From contig NZ_QRHC01000003.1 of NCBI RefSeq assembly GCF_003415655.1, positions 426,600 through 490,599 on the forward strand: a DNA stretch of 64,000 nucleotides. Reading direction: 5' to 3'. Source of the DNA: Vibrio maerlii (GTDB lineage: Bacteria; Pseudomonadota; Gammaproteobacteria; Enterobacterales; Vibrionaceae). Below the pieces are notes generated by a model, which was not told the origin of the DNA, did no database searches, and was given only the letters and a program-made list of their open reading frames with translations. Within the stretch, counting starts at the first letter, position 1, and the number at the start of each line of letters is the position of its first letter. This document shows, one piece after another, positions 55,127-64,000 of this stretch. The translations under genes and the position numbers were made by a program.

Positions 55127-55741
55127 TTACTTGGCTAGGTCATCCAGCTTCATTTGTAGCATTTGGCTCGCATCAGAAGCTTGTTGTGCTTCAACGTATG
55201 CTGTGTAAGCCGCTTCAGTATTACCACTGCGTAGTTCAATATCTCCACGTAGTTCTGCAACGCGACCTTTCCAAGCTTCATCTTGAATGCCAGATAGTTC
55301 AGTAATTGCTGCTGTGTACTGCTCAAGCTCAGCTTGAACACGAGCAACACGGTAAGATGCCAATGGTAGAATTGCTGGATCTTGAGTATTTGCTTTTGCC
55401 CACTCTAGTTGAGCAAGTGCTGCATCAAGATCGCCCGCCTCTACTTGTGCTTTAGCCAGTTGTAGCGCAGCCAATACTGAGTATTCAGATTTGCTGTTTG
55501 CATCAATAAAGCCTTGTACTTGCGCCGCAGCGTCAGCACCTTGAGCTTGTAGAGTGGTCGTTACTTGCGTGTAGCTATGTGACGCTGCTTCTTTATCAGC
55601 GATCACAGAGTCTTGGTAAAAACGCCAGCCAAAGATGCCGCCCAAACCAACCACAGCGCCTAAGATCACAGCTTTGCCGTTCTCTTTCCACCACTCTTTA
55701 ATTGCTTCTACCTGTTGTTCTTCAGAATCGTAGAGTTCCAC
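55127..55741 (-). CDS. yfgM: YfgM family TPR membrane protein
   Basis: The 204-residue protein has a short cytosolic N-terminus, one membrane helix (AVILGAVVGLGGIFGWRFYQ, about 24-43) and a periplasmic TPR region (SEYSVLAALQLAKAQVEAGD and similar repeats). YfgM of E. coli is an ancillary subunit of the SecYEG translocon that works with PpiD. The start is a GTG at 55741 with AGGACAGGAA upstream. It lies between hisS and bamB, as in E. coli. Confidence 0.92.
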   Translation of the reverse strand: MELYDSEEQQVEAIKEWWKENGKAVILGAVVGLGGIFGWRFYQDSVIADKEAASHSYTQVTTTLQAQGADAAAQVQGFIDANSKSEYSVLAALQLAKAQVEAGDLDAALAQLEWAKANTQDPAILPLASYRVARVQAELEQYTAAITELSGIQDEAWKGRVAELRGDIELRSGNTEAAYTAYVEAQQASDASQMLQMKLDDLAK

Positions 55742-55851
55742 TTCCTGTCCTCTTATATCGATGCCAGCTTAGGTACTTACCTATTTCGAATGCTCTGGCA
55801 TTTAAAAAGTGGTGATATCGAAATACCACCACTTACATAAACTAAATTTGA

Positions 55852-57117
55852 TTAGACTAGCTCAACAAGCTTAGTCACAACCTCTGCTTGAGAATAAGTC
55901 TCTTGTGTACCGCCAATTAGGTCTTTCAGTACCACAGTATTGTCAGCGACTTCATTCTCACCAAGCACGAGTGCAACAGCAGCACCCGCTTTATCAGCAC
56001 GCTTAAACTGCTTCTTGAAGTTACCGCCACCAAAGTGACTCATAACTCGCAGGCCTGGTACTTGCTCGCGAAGTTGTTCCGCCAGCTTCATCCCCGCCAT
56101 CATAGTGCCTTCGCCCGCTGTTACCATGTAAACGTCGACGCTGCGGCGCACATCGTTTAGCTCTAAAGTTTCAAGCATAAGTACTAGACGCTCTAGACCC
56201 ATAGCAAAACCAACTGCTGGAGTATCTTTACCACCTAGCTGCTCAACAAGGCCATCGTAGCGACCACCGCCACATACTGTGCCTTGAGCACCTAAGCTTT
56301 CGGTAATCCATTCAAATACAGTGCGGTTGTAGTAATCCAGACCACGAACTAGACGCTCGTTAACTGTGTATTCGATGCCAGCTGCGTCTAAAAGTTCACA
56401 CAGACCAGCAAAGTGTGCCTTAGATTCTTCACCTAGGTATTCAGAAAGGCGAGGTGCGTCACCCAAAATAGCCTGAACATCTGGATTTTTGGTATCTAGA
56501 ACACGTAGTGGGTTAGTGTGCATGCGGCGCTTACAATCGTCATCTAAGACATCAACGTGTTGCTCTAAGAAAGCAACCAGCGCAGTACGGTAGCTTGCAC
56601 GATCCTCTAGAGAACCAATGGAGTTCAACTCAAGACGGACGTGTTCATTGATACCAAGTTCACGCCATAGACGTGCGGTCATCATGATCAGCTCTGCGTC
56701 AACATCGGGACCGTTCAGGCCAAAGACTTCCACACCACATTGGTGAAATTGACGGTAACGACCTTTCTGTGGGCGTTCATAACGGAACATTGGGCCCATG
56801 TACCATAGACGTTGCTCGTCACGGTTAATCAGGTTGTTTTGAATACATGCACGGACACAACCAGCTGTACCCTCTGGGCGAAGTGTTAGGCTATCACCAT
56901 TACGGTCTTCAAAGGTGTACATTTCTTTTGAAACTACATCTGTCTCTTCACCAACCGCACGACTAAATAGGCTTGTTTCTTCAACGATAGGCATACGTAC
57001 TTCGTTGTAGCCGTATGCGCTTACAACGCTCTTAACCGCATTTTCTAGCTTCTGCCAAAGTGGAGATTGAGTTGGAAGGCAATCGTTCATGCCTCGAATA
57101 GCTTGGATTGTTTTTGC
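55852..57117 (-). CDS. hisS: Histidine-tRNA ligase
   Basis: HisRS charges tRNA-His. The 422-residue class II synthetase shows motif 2 ([20 protein letters not shown]), the histidine motifs [14 protein letters not shown] and [14 protein letters not shown], motif 3 [10 protein letters not shown] and a C-terminal anticodon domain. The start codon is GTG at 57120 (GTGGCAAAAACA), as in E. coli hisS, so the true 5' end is 57120. Confidence 0.97.
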   Translation of the reverse strand, partial: AKTIQAIRGMNDCLPTQSPLWQKLENAVKSVVSAYGYNEVRMPIVEETSLFSRAVGEETDVVSKEMYTFEDRNGDSLTLRPEGTAGCVRACIQNNLINRDEQRLWYMGPMFRYERPQKGRYRQFHQCGVEVFGLNGPDVDAELIMMTARLWRELGINEHVRLELNSIGSLEDRASYRTALVAFLEQHVDVLDDDCKRRMHTNPLRVLDTKNPDVQAILGDAPRLSEYLGEESKAHFAGLCELLDAAGIEYTVNERLVRGLDYYNRTVFEWITESLGAQGTVCGGGRYDGLVEQLGGKDTPAVGFAMGLERLVLMLETLELNDVRRSVDVYMVTAGEGTMMAGMKLAEQLREQVPGLRVMSHFGGGNFKKQFKRADKAGAAVALVLGENEVADNTVVLKDLIGGTQETYSQAEVVTKLVELV

Positions 57118-57179
57118 CACAATAAATACCGTATATGTTTAGGCTTATCGCTGATAACAGTGAGCCATCAGCGATAAGA

Positions 57180-58298
57180 TTAATCTTGTTGTTTGATGTC
57201 GATGCGGTTTGCTTCGTCTAATACCGATGCTTTAGCACGGATTTTCGCCTCGAGTTGGTCGACCAAATCATTGTTGTCGAAACGCTCTTTTTGACGCTTG
57301 CCATCTTCGTAGAACGCACTCTTACGAGCACTGCCAGCTAGACCAAGATGTGATACTTCTGCTTCACCTGGGCCGTTTACCACACAACCGATGATTGATA
57401 CATCCATTGGCGTAATAACGTCCTCTAAGCGCTCTTCTAGTGCATTTACAGTACTGATTACATCAAACTCTTGGCGTGAGCAGCTTGGGCAAGCAATAAA
57501 GTTAATACCGCGAGAGCGAATACGCAGCGATTTAAGAATATCAAAACCGACTTTGATCTCTTCTACTGGATCAGCTGCCAAAGAAATACGCAGCGTGTCA
57601 CCGATACCTTCTGCTAGAAGCATACCAAGACCAACTGAAGACTTAACAGCACCAGCACGCGCGCCCCCCGCTTCAGTGATACCTAAGTGAAGAGGCTGAT
57701 CAATCTCTTTTGCGAGCAAGCGATATGAATCTACGGCTAGGAATACATCTGATGCCTTAACGCTCACCTTAAACTGATCGAAGTTAAGGCGGTCAAGGAT
57801 GTCAACGTGGCGCATTGCAGATTCGATTAATGCCGCTGGTGTCGGCTCAGTATATTTCACCTGAATATCTTTCTCTAGTGAGCCACCGTTAACACCGATA
57901 CGGATTGGAATGTTCTTATCACGTGCACAATCCACGACGGCACGGATTCGATCTTCCTTACCAATATTTCCTGGGTTGATACGCAGACAGTCAGCGCCGT
58001 ACTCTGCCACCTGAAGTGCGATGCGGTAATCAAAGTGAATATCCGCGACCAGTGGGATATTGACCTGCTGTTTGATCTGCTTGAACGCTTCTGCTGCATC
58101 CATAGTCGGTACAGAGACACGAACAATATCAGCGCCTACATTTTCAAGCGCTTTAATCTGAGCGACAGTCGCTTCAACGTCTGTCGTTCTGGTGTTTGTC
58201 ATCGATTGAACGGCAATAGGTGCACCGTCACCGATTGGCACGTCACCAACATAAATTCGCGTTGAAGGACGACGCTTAATAGGAGATTCGTGTTGCAT
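57180..58298 (-). CDS. ispG: 4-hydroxy-3-methylbut-2-enyl diphosphate synthase
   Basis: IspG (GcpE) reduces MEcPP to HMBPP in the MEP isoprenoid pathway, using a 4Fe-4S cluster. The 372-residue protein has the TIM-barrel part ([20 protein letters not shown]) and the cluster-binding [10 protein letters not shown] and [16 protein letters not shown]. Its ATG lies eight bases after the rodZ stop, so the two are co-transcribed. Confidence 0.98.
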   Translation of the reverse strand: MQHESPIKRRPSTRIYVGDVPIGDGAPIAVQSMTNTRTTDVEATVAQIKALENVGADIVRVSVPTMDAAEAFKQIKQQVNIPLVADIHFDYRIALQVAEYGADCLRINPGNIGKEDRIRAVVDCARDKNIPIRIGVNGGSLEKDIQVKYTEPTPAALIESAMRHVDILDRLNFDQFKVSVKASDVFLAVDSYRLLAKEIDQPLHLGITEAGGARAGAVKSSVGLGMLLAEGIGDTLRISLAADPVEEIKVGFDILKSLRIRSRGINFIACPSCSRQEFDVISTVNALEERLEDVITPMDVSIIGCVVNGPGEAEVSHLGLAGSARKSAFYEDGKRQKERFDNNDLVDQLEAKIRAKASVLDEANRIDIKQQD

Positions 58299-58306
58299 AG
58301 TAATTT

Positions 58307-59305
58307 CTAAGGTAAAGTGATTCTTGCTACTTTGCCTGAAGTATACCCAGAAAGGTCGACAGGTTCACTTCCAAATGTCATTGAAACAGCCTCAGGAGCA
58401 CCTAAAACAACTTTTAATGGTCTTTCACCGTCTAAGTTGAGAGTTTGTCCTGCTTTCTTAATGCCCGTCGAAAGTGTTTTACCACTCGCATCCGTCACTT
58501 GGATCCAGCAATCCGCATTGAATGTCATAGCTAATAATGTATTAACCGCTTCAATAGGAGTCGTCGTTTCTTCCACTGCAACAGGCGCAGATTCCGTAAC
58601 TACGTTATTTTGAATTTGAGGCTCTGAAGCTTCTACTGGCTCATCAACCGATGCTGTAGTCTCAAGCTCTGGCTGGTCAGTCGTTTCCATTAATTCTGGT
58701 TCGAGCGGTTCAATCTCTTCTGCTGGAGCTTCTGTTACTGAAGGCTCAACTGCAAAATCCGCCGCAGACGGACCCGAGTCTGTTAAACTTGTTGTCTCGA
58801 TTTGCGCAGCCTGACCTTCAAGCACTTCTTGCGCCACCTCTGGTGAGATCTCTACACTATTATCTTGGTTACTTTGCCAGTACCAGGTTGCAGAAATACC
58901 CACCACAATCAAAGCAATACCCCAAGTGATCTTCATGATATGGCTATCATGCTTATCCCGCTTAGTTTTACGAGAAAAGCTCTGCATATTTTGCTCAGCA
59001 TGCTGTGCTTCTCCACGAGCATCTAAGGTTGCCAGTAACTTTTTCTCATCCAACTGAACAAGTTTTGCATAAGAGCGCAGGTAGCCACGAGTAAAGGTCG
59101 CTACTTGACCGTCCTCAAAAGTGTTGCTTTCGATGTTATCAATAACTGAAACTTTTAGGCGCAAGCGATCCGCAATTTGCTGTTTAGTAAATCCAAGCGC
59201 TTCACGACGCTCTTTAAGTAAATCACCTGCATTAATCAGAGTCGAATCTTGTTGTGAAGGGGTTGCTGGTTGTGTTTGTTCTGTAATGTCTTGCTCAGTA
59301 CTCAT
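58307..59305 (-). CDS. rodZ: Cytoskeleton protein RodZ
   Basis: RodZ links MreB filaments to the membrane and the elongation machinery. The 332-residue protein has a Ser/Thr/Gln-rich N-terminus and a helix-turn-helix domain (about 25-95; [20 protein letters not shown]). A single membrane helix lies at about 124-143. A long acidic, Glu/Thr/Pro-rich periplasmic linker and a C-terminal DUF4115 beta domain ([20 protein letters not shown]) follow. The start is taken as ATG 59305; the longer frame to 59341 is less like the family. ispG follows directly. Confidence 0.93.
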   Translation of the reverse strand: MSTEQDITEQTQPATPSQQDSTLINAGDLLKERREALGFTKQQIADRLRLKVSVIDNIESNTFEDGQVATFTRGYLRSYAKLVQLDEKKLLATLDARGEAQHAEQNMQSFSRKTKRDKHDSHIMKITWGIALIVVGISATWYWQSNQDNSVEISPEVAQEVLEGQAAQIETTSLTDSGPSAADFAVEPSVTEAPAEEIEPLEPELMETTDQPELETTASVDEPVEASEPQIQNNVVTESAPVAVEETTTPIEAVNTLLAMTFNADCWIQVTDASGKTLSTGIKKAGQTLNLDGERPLKVVLGAPEAVSMTFGSEPVDLSGYTSGKVARITLP

Positions 59306-59620
59306 TGTGCCGTACTTCTCTACGTTAATAGTTCTCGTCAATCCGTTTGTTTTTTTCTGTTAGTACTTGGACAAGAATGAAAATGAAAAATTGCCAACGC
59401 TATTATAGGCTAGCGCAATAATAAGCGAATGTACCACGATAATAGAAACGATTTACTTCAAAATTCACAACAAGCTCAAGGTTTTGCGCAATATTGACAT
59501 CAATAGACCTGCCATATTCCATAAACTATTGAAATAGGGCTTAACATTAATTGAGCCAAATATAAAAAACGCCCCGAATCACTTCGGAGCGTTTTCTACA
59601 AAACAGAGGTTCTAGCTAGG
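59306..59620. other. Gap between rlmN and rodZ
   Basis: No gene is seen in these 315 bases. They hold AT-rich promoter DNA for rodZ and the rlmN terminator at 59565-59596. Some gammaproteobacteria carry a pilF-type TPR gene here; none is present. Confidence 0.7.
59565..59596 (-). terminator. rlmN terminator
   Basis: AACGCCCCGAA and TTCGGAGCGTT pair with one mismatch around TCAC, and an A-run on the plus side gives the T-run. Confidence 0.8.
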
Positions 59621-60736
59621 TTAAACCGCTTTCACTGGGATATCGCCTTGCTGCTTTTGCTGAGTACGTTTCGTACGGTCAATCACATCACCCACCAGCT
59701 GACCACAGGCTGCATCAATATCATCACCACGAGTCTTACGAACCGTCACGGTGTGCTCATATTGCATCAGCGTTTTTTGGAAACGGTCAATACGTGAGTT
59801 GCTTGGCTTGTTGTATGGTGAGCCTGGATACGGGTTAAATGGGATCAGGTTGATCTTACACGGCGTATCTTTCAATAGCTCAGCAAGTTCGCGAGCATGG
59901 TCCATATCGTCGTTCACACGATCGAGTAGCACATACTCAACCGTCACCTTGCCACGGTTCGCATTCGAAGATGCAATATAGCGACGCACAGAAGCTAGGA
60001 AGTCTTGGATATCCCAACGATCGTTGATTGGCATGATGTCACTACGGATTTTGTCGTTTGGCGCGTGCAGAGAAATAGCCAATGCTACGTCAATCGTACC
60101 AGTCATTTGATCCAGACCTGATACCACACCAGATGTAGATACAGTTACGCGACGCTTAGATAGGCCAAAACCCAAATCATCAAGCATAAGCTCAAGCGAA
60201 GGAATCAGGTTCTTCATGTTAAGTAATGGTTCACCCATACCCATCATTACCACGTTAGTAATTGGGCGGCGACCTGTTTCTTTCTCTAGACCAACTTCAC
60301 GAGCAGCGCGCCATACCTGACCGATGATTTCCGATACTTTCAGGTTACGGTTGAAGCCTTGTTGAGCGGTTGAACAGAATTTACATTCCAATGCACACCC
60401 CACTTGTGACGAAACACATAACGTTGCACGGTCATCTTCTGGGATGTATACCGTTTCTACGTCTTGGTCGCCTACTTTCATCGCCCACTTAATTGTGCCG
60501 TCTGAAGAGTGTTGTGCTTCAGAAACAACAGGAGCTTTCACTTCACAGCGATGTTTTAGCTTCTCACGCAGTTTCTTATTGATGTTTGTCATATTGTCGA
60601 AGTCATCTACACCAAAATGGTAGATCCACTTCATTACCTGTTCTGCACGGAACGGCTTCTCACCTAGCTCTTCAGCAAATAGGTTACGTAGGCCCTTACG
60701 GTCATAATCAAGTAAGTTAAATTTTGCAGTGGTCAT
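59621..60736 (-). CDS. rlmN: Dual-specificity 23S rRNA/tRNA adenine-C2 methyltransferase RlmN
   Basis: RlmN is a radical-SAM enzyme that methylates A2503 of 23S rRNA and A37 of some tRNAs. The 371-residue protein has the CxxxCxxC cluster motif in [39 protein letters not shown] and IDAACGQL, with the catalytic C-terminal Cys. GAGG precedes the ATG. Confidence 0.97.
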   Translation of the reverse strand: MTTAKFNLLDYDRKGLRNLFAEELGEKPFRAEQVMKWIYHFGVDDFDNMTNINKKLREKLKHRCEVKAPVVSEAQHSSDGTIKWAMKVGDQDVETVYIPEDDRATLCVSSQVGCALECKFCSTAQQGFNRNLKVSEIIGQVWRAAREVGLEKETGRRPITNVVMMGMGEPLLNMKNLIPSLELMLDDLGFGLSKRRVTVSTSGVVSGLDQMTGTIDVALAISLHAPNDKIRSDIMPINDRWDIQDFLASVRRYIASSNANRGKVTVEYVLLDRVNDDMDHARELAELLKDTPCKINLIPFNPYPGSPYNKPSNSRIDRFQKTLMQYEHTVTVRKTRGDDIDAACGQLVGDVIDRTKRTQQKQQGDIPVKAV

Positions 60737-60861
60737 GATGCCTCACAAATGACGGAACAATATTAAGGGCGCGAATTGTACAGCCTTTAAGCGGGTTCAA
60801 CAAGGGCGATAAAACCGTGAATTTATTAAGGTGTTAATAATTCAGTGATTAAAGTTTGAGC

Positions 60862-60990
60862 GGAGCTAGAGAGCTAGAGAGCTAGAGAGCTAGAGAGCTA
60901 GAGAGCTAGAGAGCTAGAATTTTGGAAGGTCGGTATGAGAACGTCAATGCAACATTGGTGCTGCAGATTAAAAGAGGCTAGATATCTAAC
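60862..60990 (+). repeat. CTAG composite element F, seven octamers with a decayed hairpin
   Basis: GAGCTAGA repeats seven times from 60863 to 60918, followed by ATTTTGG. In place of the hairpin is the imperfect GGTCGGTATGAGAACGTCAA, and a GCTAGATATCTAACC tail follows. It lies in the 282-base gap between ndk and rlmN, with the tail toward the ndk 3' end. Confidence 0.88.
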
Positions 60991-61018
60991 CTCTATAGGA
61001 CGAAGTCCGTTCTTATTA

Positions 61019-61462
61019 TTACGAGAATTGCTTCTCTGGGCGCTCGCAGATTTCTGCTTGAGGGAAGAAATATTCAATCTCTCGTGCTGCAGACTCTGGA
61101 GAGTCAGAGCCGTGTACAGAGTTGTAACGCATGCTTAGTGCGTAGTCAGCACGGATACTGCCACATGTTGCTTCTTCCGGGTTTGTTTTTCCCATTAGCT
61201 CACGGTAGCGTGCGATTGCATCTTCACCTTCCAACACCTGAACCATGATAGGTCCAGAAGTCATAAATTTAAGAAGATCTGGGAAGAACTCTTTGCCTTC
61301 GTGTTCAGCATAGAAGCCAGCTGCTTGTGCTTCCGTTAAGCGAACCATTTTTGCTGCAATAATGCGAAGGTTTGCGTTCTCAATACGATGATAGATTTCA
61401 CCAATTAAATTACGCTCAACTGCATCAGGTTTAACGATTGAGAATGTTCTTTCTAGAGCCAT
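61019..61462 (-). CDS. ndk: Nucleoside diphosphate kinase
   Basis: Ndk balances NTP pools by moving phosphate between nucleotides through a phospho-His. The protein begins [20 protein letters not shown]. It has the active-site His in [18 protein letters not shown] and [20 protein letters not shown]. At 147 residues it is slightly longer than usual because of a short C-terminal tail (PEKQFS). AAAGGA precedes ATG 61462, so the 25-codon extension is rejected. Confidence 0.97.
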   Translation of the reverse strand: MALERTFSIVKPDAVERNLIGEIYHRIENANLRIIAAKMVRLTEAQAAGFYAEHEGKEFFPDLLKFMTSGPIMVQVLEGEDAIARYRELMGKTNPEEATCGSIRADYALSMRYNSVHGSDSPESAAREIEYFFPQAEICERPEKQFS

Positions 61463-61608
61463 TGGTTTTCCTTTACTTATAATAGGTCTGACTTTGAGTA
61501 TATTTATAGTTATATCAAGCAGTGAGAAGGCTCTCACTGCTTGTTGCTAGTAATTGTGAGCTAACCACGACAAATTCAGTCCCGTGGTAATCAAAAGGCT
61601 GTAGGCAA

Positions 61609-62904
61609 TTACTTTGCTTGTTCCGTCAAAATTCGCGCAAGTGTGCGAACACCCATACCAGTCGCACCAGCTGCCCACTTGTCGGTTGCTGACTTACGGT
61701 AGGTACCAGCACAATCCAAGTGCAACCAACCTTTCTTGTAATCATCAACGAAGTAAGACAGGAATGCCGCTGCAGTACTTGCACCTGGCGTGTAATCACC
61801 CGAACTGATATTAGATAGATCCGCAAAGTTAGATGGCAGCATACCACGGTGGAAATCCGCCAGAGGCAAAGGCCATAGACCTTCTTTCTCTTGATTTGCG
61901 GCAGTTAGCGCTTGGTGAGAAAGTTCATCATCAAAACTCATCAGTGCATGATAGTCATTACCTAGCGCGTTCTTTGCAGCGCCGGTAAGTGTTGCACAAT
62001 CAATGATAAGCTCCGGGTTTTGCTCACTCGCGTAAAGCAGACCATCCGCTAGAACTAAACGACCTTCTGCATCGGTGTTCATGATCTCAACCGTTTTACC
62101 ATTCTTGTAGGTAATGATGTCGCCAAGCTTAAGCGCGCGGCCAGAAATCATGTTCTCAGCGCAACATAGGATCAGCTTCACACGCTTGTTTAGACCGCGC
62201 ATGATTGCAAGACCTAGACCACCAGTAATGGTACCTGCGCCACCCATATCAGCTTTCATCGCAGTCATGAAATTAGAAGGTTTAATGCTATAACCGCCAG
62301 AGTCAAAGGTAATCCCCTTACCTACCAGACATGCCCACACCGGTGCGTTCTCATCACCTGTAGGGTTGAAGTCCAGTTGTAGCATGGCTGATGTTCGTTC
62401 AGAGCCTCGGCCTACCGCGTAGATACCTTCCCAGCCTTCTGTTAGTAGGTCTTTGTCTTTAACGATCTTCGCCGTCACAGTGCCTTGAGGAGCAACAGAC
62501 TTAATAAACTCCATTGCCATTGTCGCTAGCTGACGCGGAGCAACTTCTTCAGCTGTTTTATTGATGATGTCACGAGTAAACTCGGTAGAAGTAATACGCG
62601 CTTCCAGTTCAGCTTGTTCGTCTTCAGCTAATGGAGTCCAAGTCACTTGATTGGCTTTTTTTGGACCACGGTAACCCTGGTAGAAAGCCCAAACACTTTC
62701 TAGATCCCAGCCTTCACCTTGAAGTTCAAGAGACTTAATACCTTGTGAATCGAGTTTACGAGCGGCACGCTGAACTGCGCCAAGATCATGGCCTTCACCA
62801 AGGTGGATAGTTGCACCGTTTTCAGTAAACGAAAGAATAGCTTTCTCACCCCATTGTGGTTGAGCAGCTTCGCGACTAATAAATACAGACATGTTTGTCG
62901 ACAT
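61609..62904 (-). CDS. pepB: Aminopeptidase PepB (M17 leucyl aminopeptidase family)
   Basis: PepB is a cytosolic Mn/Zn-dependent aminopeptidase with broad N-terminal specificity. The 431-residue protein has the M17 metal and catalytic motifs [22 protein letters not shown] and the signature [20 protein letters not shown] sits just before the ATG at 62904. It lies next to the isc genes, as in E. coli, but is separated by a terminator at 63014-63047 and so is a separate unit. Confidence 0.95.
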   Translation of the reverse strand: MSTNMSVFISREAAQPQWGEKAILSFTENGATIHLGEGHDLGAVQRAARKLDSQGIKSLELQGEGWDLESVWAFYQGYRGPKKANQVTWTPLAEDEQAELEARITSTEFTRDIINKTAEEVAPRQLATMAMEFIKSVAPQGTVTAKIVKDKDLLTEGWEGIYAVGRGSERTSAMLQLDFNPTGDENAPVWACLVGKGITFDSGGYSIKPSNFMTAMKADMGGAGTITGGLGLAIMRGLNKRVKLILCCAENMISGRALKLGDIITYKNGKTVEIMNTDAEGRLVLADGLLYASEQNPELIIDCATLTGAAKNALGNDYHALMSFDDELSHQALTAANQEKEGLWPLPLADFHRGMLPSNFADLSNISSGDYTPGASTAAAFLSYFVDDYKKGWLHLDCAGTYRKSATDKWAAGATGMGVRTLARILTEQAK

Positions 62905-63013
62905 GTTTTCTCCTTGCCTTTTTGTGTGGCTTATTTCTTTGTATTAAATAGGGCTTATCGCCCTAATATTGTCTACGATGTTAACACCTTGTAGAGACAA
63001 AATGTTGTAGGCA

Positions 63014-63047
63014 TAAAAAAAACGAGCAAAATCGCTCGTTTTTTTAG
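63014..63047. terminator. Bidirectional terminator of the isc operon
   Basis: ACGAGC and GCTCGT pair around AAAATC, with long A and T runs on both sides. It lies 33 bases downstream of iscX. Confidence 0.88.
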
Positions 63048-63079
63048 TAATAATTGTTAACTTTCTACTTTCAGCAACA

Positions 63080-63274
63080 TTAATCGGCTTCATCCATCCA
63101 ACACAGGATCACCGCTTCAAGGATCTTTTCATTTGAACGATTAGGATCGTCATCGAAATCTTCCAAGTCCAGAATCCACTGATGAAGGTCAGTGAAACGA
63201 ACGGTTTTCGGGTCCGTATCTGGATATAGGTCGCAAAGCTCAATCGCAATATCGCGAGAATCTGTCCATTTCAT
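63080..63274 (-). CDS. iscX: Fe-S cluster assembly protein IscX
   Basis: IscX is a small acidic helical protein that modulates IscS in Fe-S cluster assembly. The 64-residue protein shows [29 protein letters not shown], and [14 protein letters not shown] with the conserved Asp/Glu patches. AAGGAG precedes the ATG. It follows fdx and hscA in the usual isc order. Confidence 0.95.
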   Translation of the reverse strand: MKWTDSRDIAIELCDLYPDTDPKTVRFTDLHQWILDLEDFDDDPNRSNEKILEAVILCWMDEAD

Positions 63275-63314
63275 CGTTGCTCTCCTTGTTTATCGTTAAC
63301 CTGATGACTGAAGA

Positions 63315-63653
63315 TTAATGGTCTTCTGATGCGTGGTTCAGCGTGTACTTGGGAATCTCTACAACAAGATCCTCATCCGCTACTTTCGCCTGACAACCTA
63401 AGCGTGATTCCGGCTCTAGACCCCACGCTTTATCGAGCATGTCATCTTCCAGCTCTTCGCTCTCTTCTAGAGAGTCAAAACCTTCACGAATAACAACGTG
63501 ACACGTTGTACACGCACATGATTTCTCACACGCATGTTCAATACCAATACCGGCTTTTAGCGCTACATCTAGGACTGTTTCACCTGTTTCTGCTTCCAGC
63601 ACAGCACCCTCTGGGCAAAGATCTTCATGTGGTAAAACTACAATTTTAGGCAT
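63315..63653 (-). CDS. fdx: ISC system 2Fe-2S ferredoxin
   Basis: Fdx supplies electrons for Fe-S cluster assembly on IscU. The 112-residue protein has the adrenodoxin-type cluster motif GIEHACEKSCACTTCHVVI (Cys-x5-Cys-x2-Cys) and the fourth Cys in ESRLGCQAKVADEDLVVEIP. It lies between hscA and iscX. Confidence 0.97.
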   Translation of the reverse strand: MPKIVVLPHEDLCPEGAVLEAETGETVLDVALKAGIGIEHACEKSCACTTCHVVIREGFDSLEESEELEDDMLDKAWGLEPESRLGCQAKVADEDLVVEIPKYTLNHASEDH

Positions 63654-63697
63654 GACTGCTTCTCTTACAAAGTAATTTGCTCTGGTATACCGAGCTT

Positions 63698-64000
63698 TTA
63701 AATATCATCAACCGACTGGCCAGAAAGTGCGGCACGAATCGATTTGTCCATTCGACGTGAAGCAAACTCTTGGCTTGCCTTGTCTGTGTCCTTAATACCT
63801 AGTTCAATCGCATCGGCATTATCGCCATTACGAAGCTCGATAAGAGCCTCGATGCTTTTCAGAAGGTTTTGACGTTCTTGCTCAGCAAGTAGTTCATCAC
63901 CATCCGCTTGCATCGCTGCAATCAAACCCTCGATAACACGGTCTGCTTCAACACGTTGCTCTGCCAGTGCACGAGCATCCATATCTTCCTTAGCGAATGT
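63698..64000 (-). CDS. hscA: Fe-S protein assembly chaperone HscA, C-terminal fragment (cut by window edge)
   Basis: The open frame continues to the right edge ([20 protein letters not shown]), so only the last 100 residues are seen. They match the C-terminal helical lid of the Hsp70-type chaperone HscA, ending [14 protein letters not shown]. HscA works with HscB to transfer clusters from IscU. The fdx gene follows 44 bases later. Confidence 0.93.
   Translation of the reverse strand, partial: TFAKEDMDARALAEQRVEADRVIEGLIAAMQADGDELLAEQERQNLLKSIEALIELRNGDNADAIELGIKDTDKASQEFASRRMDKSIRAALSGQSVDDI

Overview
The window reads as part of the main chromosome of a Vibrio species (Vibrionaceae, Gammaproteobacteria). 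The evidence is Vibrio-type proteins (DUF3332 lipoprotein, DUF3622 protein), the gene order purL/mltF/tadA, dnaK-dnaJ, grpE/nadK-recN-bamE, rnfH-ratA/smpB-ssrA, guaBA/xseA and der-bamB-yfgM-hisS-ispG-rodZ-rlmN-ndk-pepB-iscX-fdx-hscA, and a minor-pilin cluster beside dnaJ as remembered for V. cholerae. No rRNA or tRNA gene was seen; the only RNA gene is tmRNA. Nearly all genes are intact housekeeping genes. The two ends are cut: a DUF3332 lipoprotein on the left and hscA on the right.

Layout. 1-9.4 kb: DUF3332 and DUF3622 genes, purL with a PurR box, mltF, an unrecognised 43-residue basic protein, tadA and a DUF21/CBS membrane protein. 9.5-15 kb: an AbgT transporter and five type IV pilin-like genes (fimT-pilW-pilX-pilV type, with a pilE type diverging). 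15-22 kb: the Hsp70 system (dnaK, dnaJ, grpE) with three sigma-32 type promoters, a dicarboxylate/amino-acid symporter and nadK. 22-26.4 kb: recN under two LexA boxes, bamE, rnfH-ratA, smpB and ssrA. 26.4-29 kb: a small accessory islet at the 3' end of ssrA, with a ten-codon integrase remnant and a hipA-hipB pair in reversed order. 29-45 kb: mixed metabolic and transport genes, including an acyl-CoA synthetase with a candidate FadR site, an M15 peptidase, a CBM5/12-like protein, DUF429, a beta-CASP nuclease, a VOC protein plus APC permease, an FAD protein, fdxA, an rRNA/tRNA methyltransferase, metY, a pentapeptide-repeat K+ channel and an alanine symporter. 45-64 kb: guaBA, xseA and the der-to-isc block, with an AlaX-like gene inserted before der.

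The most unusual feature is non-coding. At least six intergenic gaps carry a composite element made of a perfect 8-bp tandem repeat (GAGCTAGA, from one to about fifteen copies), a short AT spacer, a GGTTGACGC/GCGTCAACC-type hairpin and, in several copies, a TCTAGATATCTAG tail. A second family of CTAG-rich inverted repeats (TTCCTAG type) occupies other gaps. CTAG is normally scarce in gammaproteobacterial DNA, so these arrays stand out sharply. The elements often begin within a few bases of a stop codon, and their hairpin plus T-run would act as the terminator of the neighbouring gene.

Several regulatory sites fit the genes beside them: PurR boxes at purL and between guaB and guaA, LexA boxes at recN, sigma-32 promoters at dnaK and grpE, and a FadR-like palindrome upstream of the acyl-CoA synthetase. 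All are read by eye against remembered consensus sequences. Start codons were chosen by family length and visible Shine-Dalgarno sequences, and many differ from the longest open frame.
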